Shown in pieces: positions 40,349 through 41,843 of a DNA stretch of 41,843 bases. A model generated the notes under the pieces. The model searched no databases. It had not been told where the DNA came from and saw only the letters and a program-made list of their open reading frames with translations. Location of the stretch: assembly GCA_019118645.1 (NCBI GenBank), contig DWYN01000096.1:1-41843 (forward strand), given 5' to 3'. Each line of letters begins with the position of its first letter. Position 1 is the first letter of the stretch. The DNA comes from Candidatus Blautia excrementipullorum (GTDB lineage: Bacteria; Bacillota; Clostridia; Lachnospirales; Lachnospiraceae). The translations under genes were made by a program, and so were the position numbers.

Positions 40349-41056
40349 CTATTTATCGTTCAAATACTGCCGATATCTTTTCTGAACCTCTTTCATATAA
40401 GTTCTCGAAACCGGTATTATACCCTCTTCCGTTATAATGCTGTTGCTTTTCATCCCGATGATATTTTCCATATTCACAAAAAAGCTCTGGTGGCATCTGA
40501 TAATATGACTGTTCTTAAGCTGCTCCTCAAAATCCGCAAGTTTTCCCCTGCAGTGAAATTCTTTCCCATTAGTCATATGAAAATTTACTGTGTGAAGGCT
40601 GCTGGAAATATATACAATTTCATGATGCCGAATTGTAAATATTCTCGATCTGTAACGAAAAACAATGGCCGGCTCCCTCACCATTCCCAGGCGGTTCAGC
40701 ACGCTCTTCACTTCCGAACAGGTTACAGGTTTTAACAAATATTGGAATGCGAATACGTCAAAAGCCTCTCTGTAAAACTTCTCGCTTCTGCTCACAAACA
40801 CAATCGGAAGCATCGTGTCTATTTTGCGTATTTCTTTTGCTGTATCAATTCCATTTTTCTCTTTCATACAGATTGCCAGAAAAACAAGTTCATACTGATG
40901 AACCTGTTCTTCTAAATCTCTTAGTAAGTTCTCTCCCTTTGTGTATTTCACAATTTTGCTCTCTGCAAGAATGTTTCTGATGCAGTTTTCCAGAAAATCC
41001 GCATCCTGCAGAGTATCATCACAGATGGCAACCGCGAACTCCTTCGCAGTACTCAT
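40349..41056 (-). CDS. LytTR-type response regulator with altered receiver
   Basis: A 235-residue transcription factor: receiver-like domain (about 5-122) plus LytTR DNA-binding domain (about 133-232; SRIFTIRHHEIVYISSSLHTVNFHMTNGKEF, RCHQSFFVNMENI, IPVSRTYMKEVQKRYRQYL). The receiver keeps the acidic pair D13-D14 and the Lys of QYLLKPV (K109), but the phosphoacceptor Asp is replaced by Ala61 in LVFLAICMKEKNGI. It may therefore be controlled without phosphorylation. No histidine kinase lies beside it. The ATG at 41056 is chosen because AGAGAGGTG lies about 11 nt upstream; GTG at 41068 is in frame but has no spacing. Targets are unknown. Confidence 0.87.
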   Translation of the reverse strand: MSTAKEFAVAICDDTLQDADFLENCIRNILAESKIVKYTKGENLLRDLEEQVHQYELVFLAICMKEKNGIDTAKEIRKIDTMLPIVFVSRSEKFYREAFDVFAFQYLLKPVTCSEVKSVLNRLGMVREPAIVFRYRSRIFTIRHHEIVYISSSLHTVNFHMTNGKEFHCRGKLADFEEQLKNSHIIRCHQSFFVNMENIIGMKSNSIITEEGIIPVSRTYMKEVQKRYRQYLNDK

Positions 41057-41156
41057 CGTCTGTACCACACCTCTCTTTCTATATAATAAGAATAGGTTAA
41101 TCGATGGCTATTATATCTCTAGATTATATTGTACCATATTTGCATTTTTTATTTTA

Positions 41157-41166
41157 CCCCCCCCCC
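41157..41166. repeat. Homopolymer of ten C/G upstream of the LytTR gene
   Basis: Ten consecutive C on the plus strand (G on the coding strand) about 100 bp before the LytTR start codon. It abuts an AT-rich region with several -10-like hexamers (TACAAT at 41128-41133, TATAAT at 41110-41115 and 41123-41128), none with a good -35. Confidence 0.85.
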
Positions 41167-41210
41167 TTCATTTTTTGGCGATTTATTTGCTATTTATGCC
41201 GTCTGTATAG

Positions 41211-41243
41211 AAAAAGGGAATATCCGTATTCACGGATATCCCC
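41211..41243 (-). terminator. Intrinsic terminator after rplQ
   Basis: Stem with GGGGATATCCG and CGGATATTCCC arms (one mismatch) then TTTTT on the minus strand, 18 bp after the rplQ stop codon; it ends the ribosomal protein operon here. Confidence 0.9.
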
Positions 41244-41260
41244 CTTTAAAATTCTGACAA

Positions 41261-41797
41261 TTATACCAGTTCAATCAGAACTTCCATAGCAGCGTCACCT
41301 TTACGTGGTCCAATCTTAACGATTCTTGTATAACCGCCGTTGCGTCCAACGTATTTCGGAGCTACTTCTTCAAACATTTTCTTTACCATGTCGACATTTT
41401 TGGTGTTTTTCTTTCTTCCTGCGCCCTTTGCCGGAACCTCTTTTACAGGATAGAACACCTTCATCATCTGACGACGTGCATGAAGGCGGGAAGGAGCATC
41501 TTTTGTGATCTCTTTCTGCACTTCATCGTATACGGTTTTCTTCTTGCCGTCTACAACTTCTTTTACTCTCTTGCCGTCAGCATCCTTGCGGGCAACTTTT
41601 GCTGTAACAGTAACAGTCTCGAAGTTGTCTTTTTCACGAACAGCCATAGCGATCAGGCCTTCTGCAATTTTACGGATTTCTTTTGCCTTTGCCTCAGTGG
41701 TAACGATTTTTCCATGATACAGAAGATTTGTCACCTGGTTTCTTAACAGAGCTTTTCTCTGATCAGAAGTTCTGCTTAATTTTCTATATTTTGCCAT
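41261..41797 (-). CDS. rplQ: 50S ribosomal protein L17, long form
   Basis: Large-subunit protein near the exit tunnel. The conserved core is clear: YRKLSRTSDQRKALLRNQVTNLLYHGKIVTTEAKAKEIRKIAE at the start and YTRIVKIGPRKGDAAMEVLIELV at the end. At 178 residues it is longer than the usual 115-130. Two charged extra segments account for this, about residues 62-100 and 117-137 (KGAGRKKNTKNV). Similar long L17 proteins are usual in Lachnospiraceae as far as I recall. The start at MAKYRKL has GGAGG upstream; a 5-codon longer start at 41812 is rejected. In bacteria it usually follows rpoA, but only 46 bp upstream are visible and rpoA cannot be confirmed. Confidence 0.95.
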   Translation of the reverse strand: MAKYRKLSRTSDQRKALLRNQVTNLLYHGKIVTTEAKAKEIRKIAEGLIAMAVREKDNFETVTVTAKVARKDADGKRVKEVVDGKKKTVYDEVQKEITKDAPSRLHARRQMMKVFYPVKEVPAKGAGRKKNTKNVDMVKKMFEEVAPKYVGRNGGYTRIVKIGPRKGDAAMEVLIELV

Positions 41798-41843
41798 TTT
41801 ATTTTCCTCCATCTGCGGGACATCAGAACACGCTTGTTCGGAC

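Noticed and set aside
1-41843. Mobile elements, CRISPR arrays, tRNA or rRNA genes, prophage
   Set aside because: No transposase, integrase, regularly spaced repeats, tRNA-like cloverleaf or rRNA sequence was recognised on either strand.
41798-41843. End of rpoA before rplQ
   Set aside because: rpoA is the usual neighbour, but the 46 bases available show no sequence that identifies it.

Overview
The window looks like a chromosomal segment of an endospore-forming, low-to-mid GC Firmicute, most likely a Lachnospiraceae (Clostridium cluster XIVa) bacterium. This rests on the sporulation genes (spoIIE, yabP, yabQ, spoIIGA-sigE, cwlD, a CotS-like coat protein), strong AGGAGG-type ribosome binding sites, a T-box leader, a short archaeal-type prolyl-tRNA synthetase, single-chain PurL, and a long L17 protein with insertions. 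Genus or species cannot be fixed from the sequence alone. Forty of the 42 genes recognised lie on the minus strand; only the HD gene at 14109 and xpt at 33416 are on the plus strand. I see no insertion sequence, phage, integrase, CRISPR array, tRNA or rRNA. This is core chromosome with a few lineage-specific genes.

Layout, in window order (most genes are transcribed right to left). 1-6663 is the classic Bacillus-like block read as mazG, hup, rqcP, yabP, yabQ, divIC, spoIIE, tilS, hpt, ftsH (ftsH runs off the left edge). 6821-7804 is a CotS-like coat gene with a sigma-K-type promoter. 7917-11071 is a promoter, a proline T-box, proS and cca. 11152-13162 holds a dCMP deaminase, rpiB and a Sua5-type threonylcarbamoyl-AMP synthase. 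13293-14651 holds two divergent HD-domain hydrolases. 14722-18931 is a tandem pair of large multi-spanning membrane proteins of the DUF2298/GT-C type. 19055-23746 holds cwlD, putP, a small helical protein, sigE and spoIIGA. 23999-30615 holds aroD, thrS and purL. 30720-33177 is a compact cluster read as yedF, a DUF3343 gene, an unknown 75-residue gene, csoR and mrp. 33416-33991 is xpt. 34136-36369 is a lipoprotein with its probable regulator. 36541-41797 holds rubredoxin, gatD/murT, an aminopeptidase P, a LytTR regulator and rplQ.

The sporulation genes share informative control signals. spoIIE and spoIIGA each have perfect TTGACA and TATAAT hexamers separated by 21 bp, the unusual spacing known for Spo0A-activated sigma-A promoters in Bacillus subtilis. 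In both, a C-tract inside the promoter spacer is complementary to the gene's own Shine-Dalgarno sequence, so transcripts reading in from upstream could mask the ribosome binding site while transcripts starting at the promoter could not. SpoIIE is about 330 residues shorter than the Bacillus protein and has one membrane segment instead of about ten.

Other points of interest are a LytTR regulator whose receiver lacks the phosphoacceptor aspartate, a run of ten G (coding strand) upstream of it, a WYL-family-like regulator with no WYL domain beside an orphan lipoprotein with an acidic repeat tail, and a CotS protein with altered kinase residues. No single wholly new system stands out. The best candidates for new biology are the spoIIE/spoIIGA promoter and Shine-Dalgarno architecture, the DUF2298 pair, and the regulator-lipoprotein pair.
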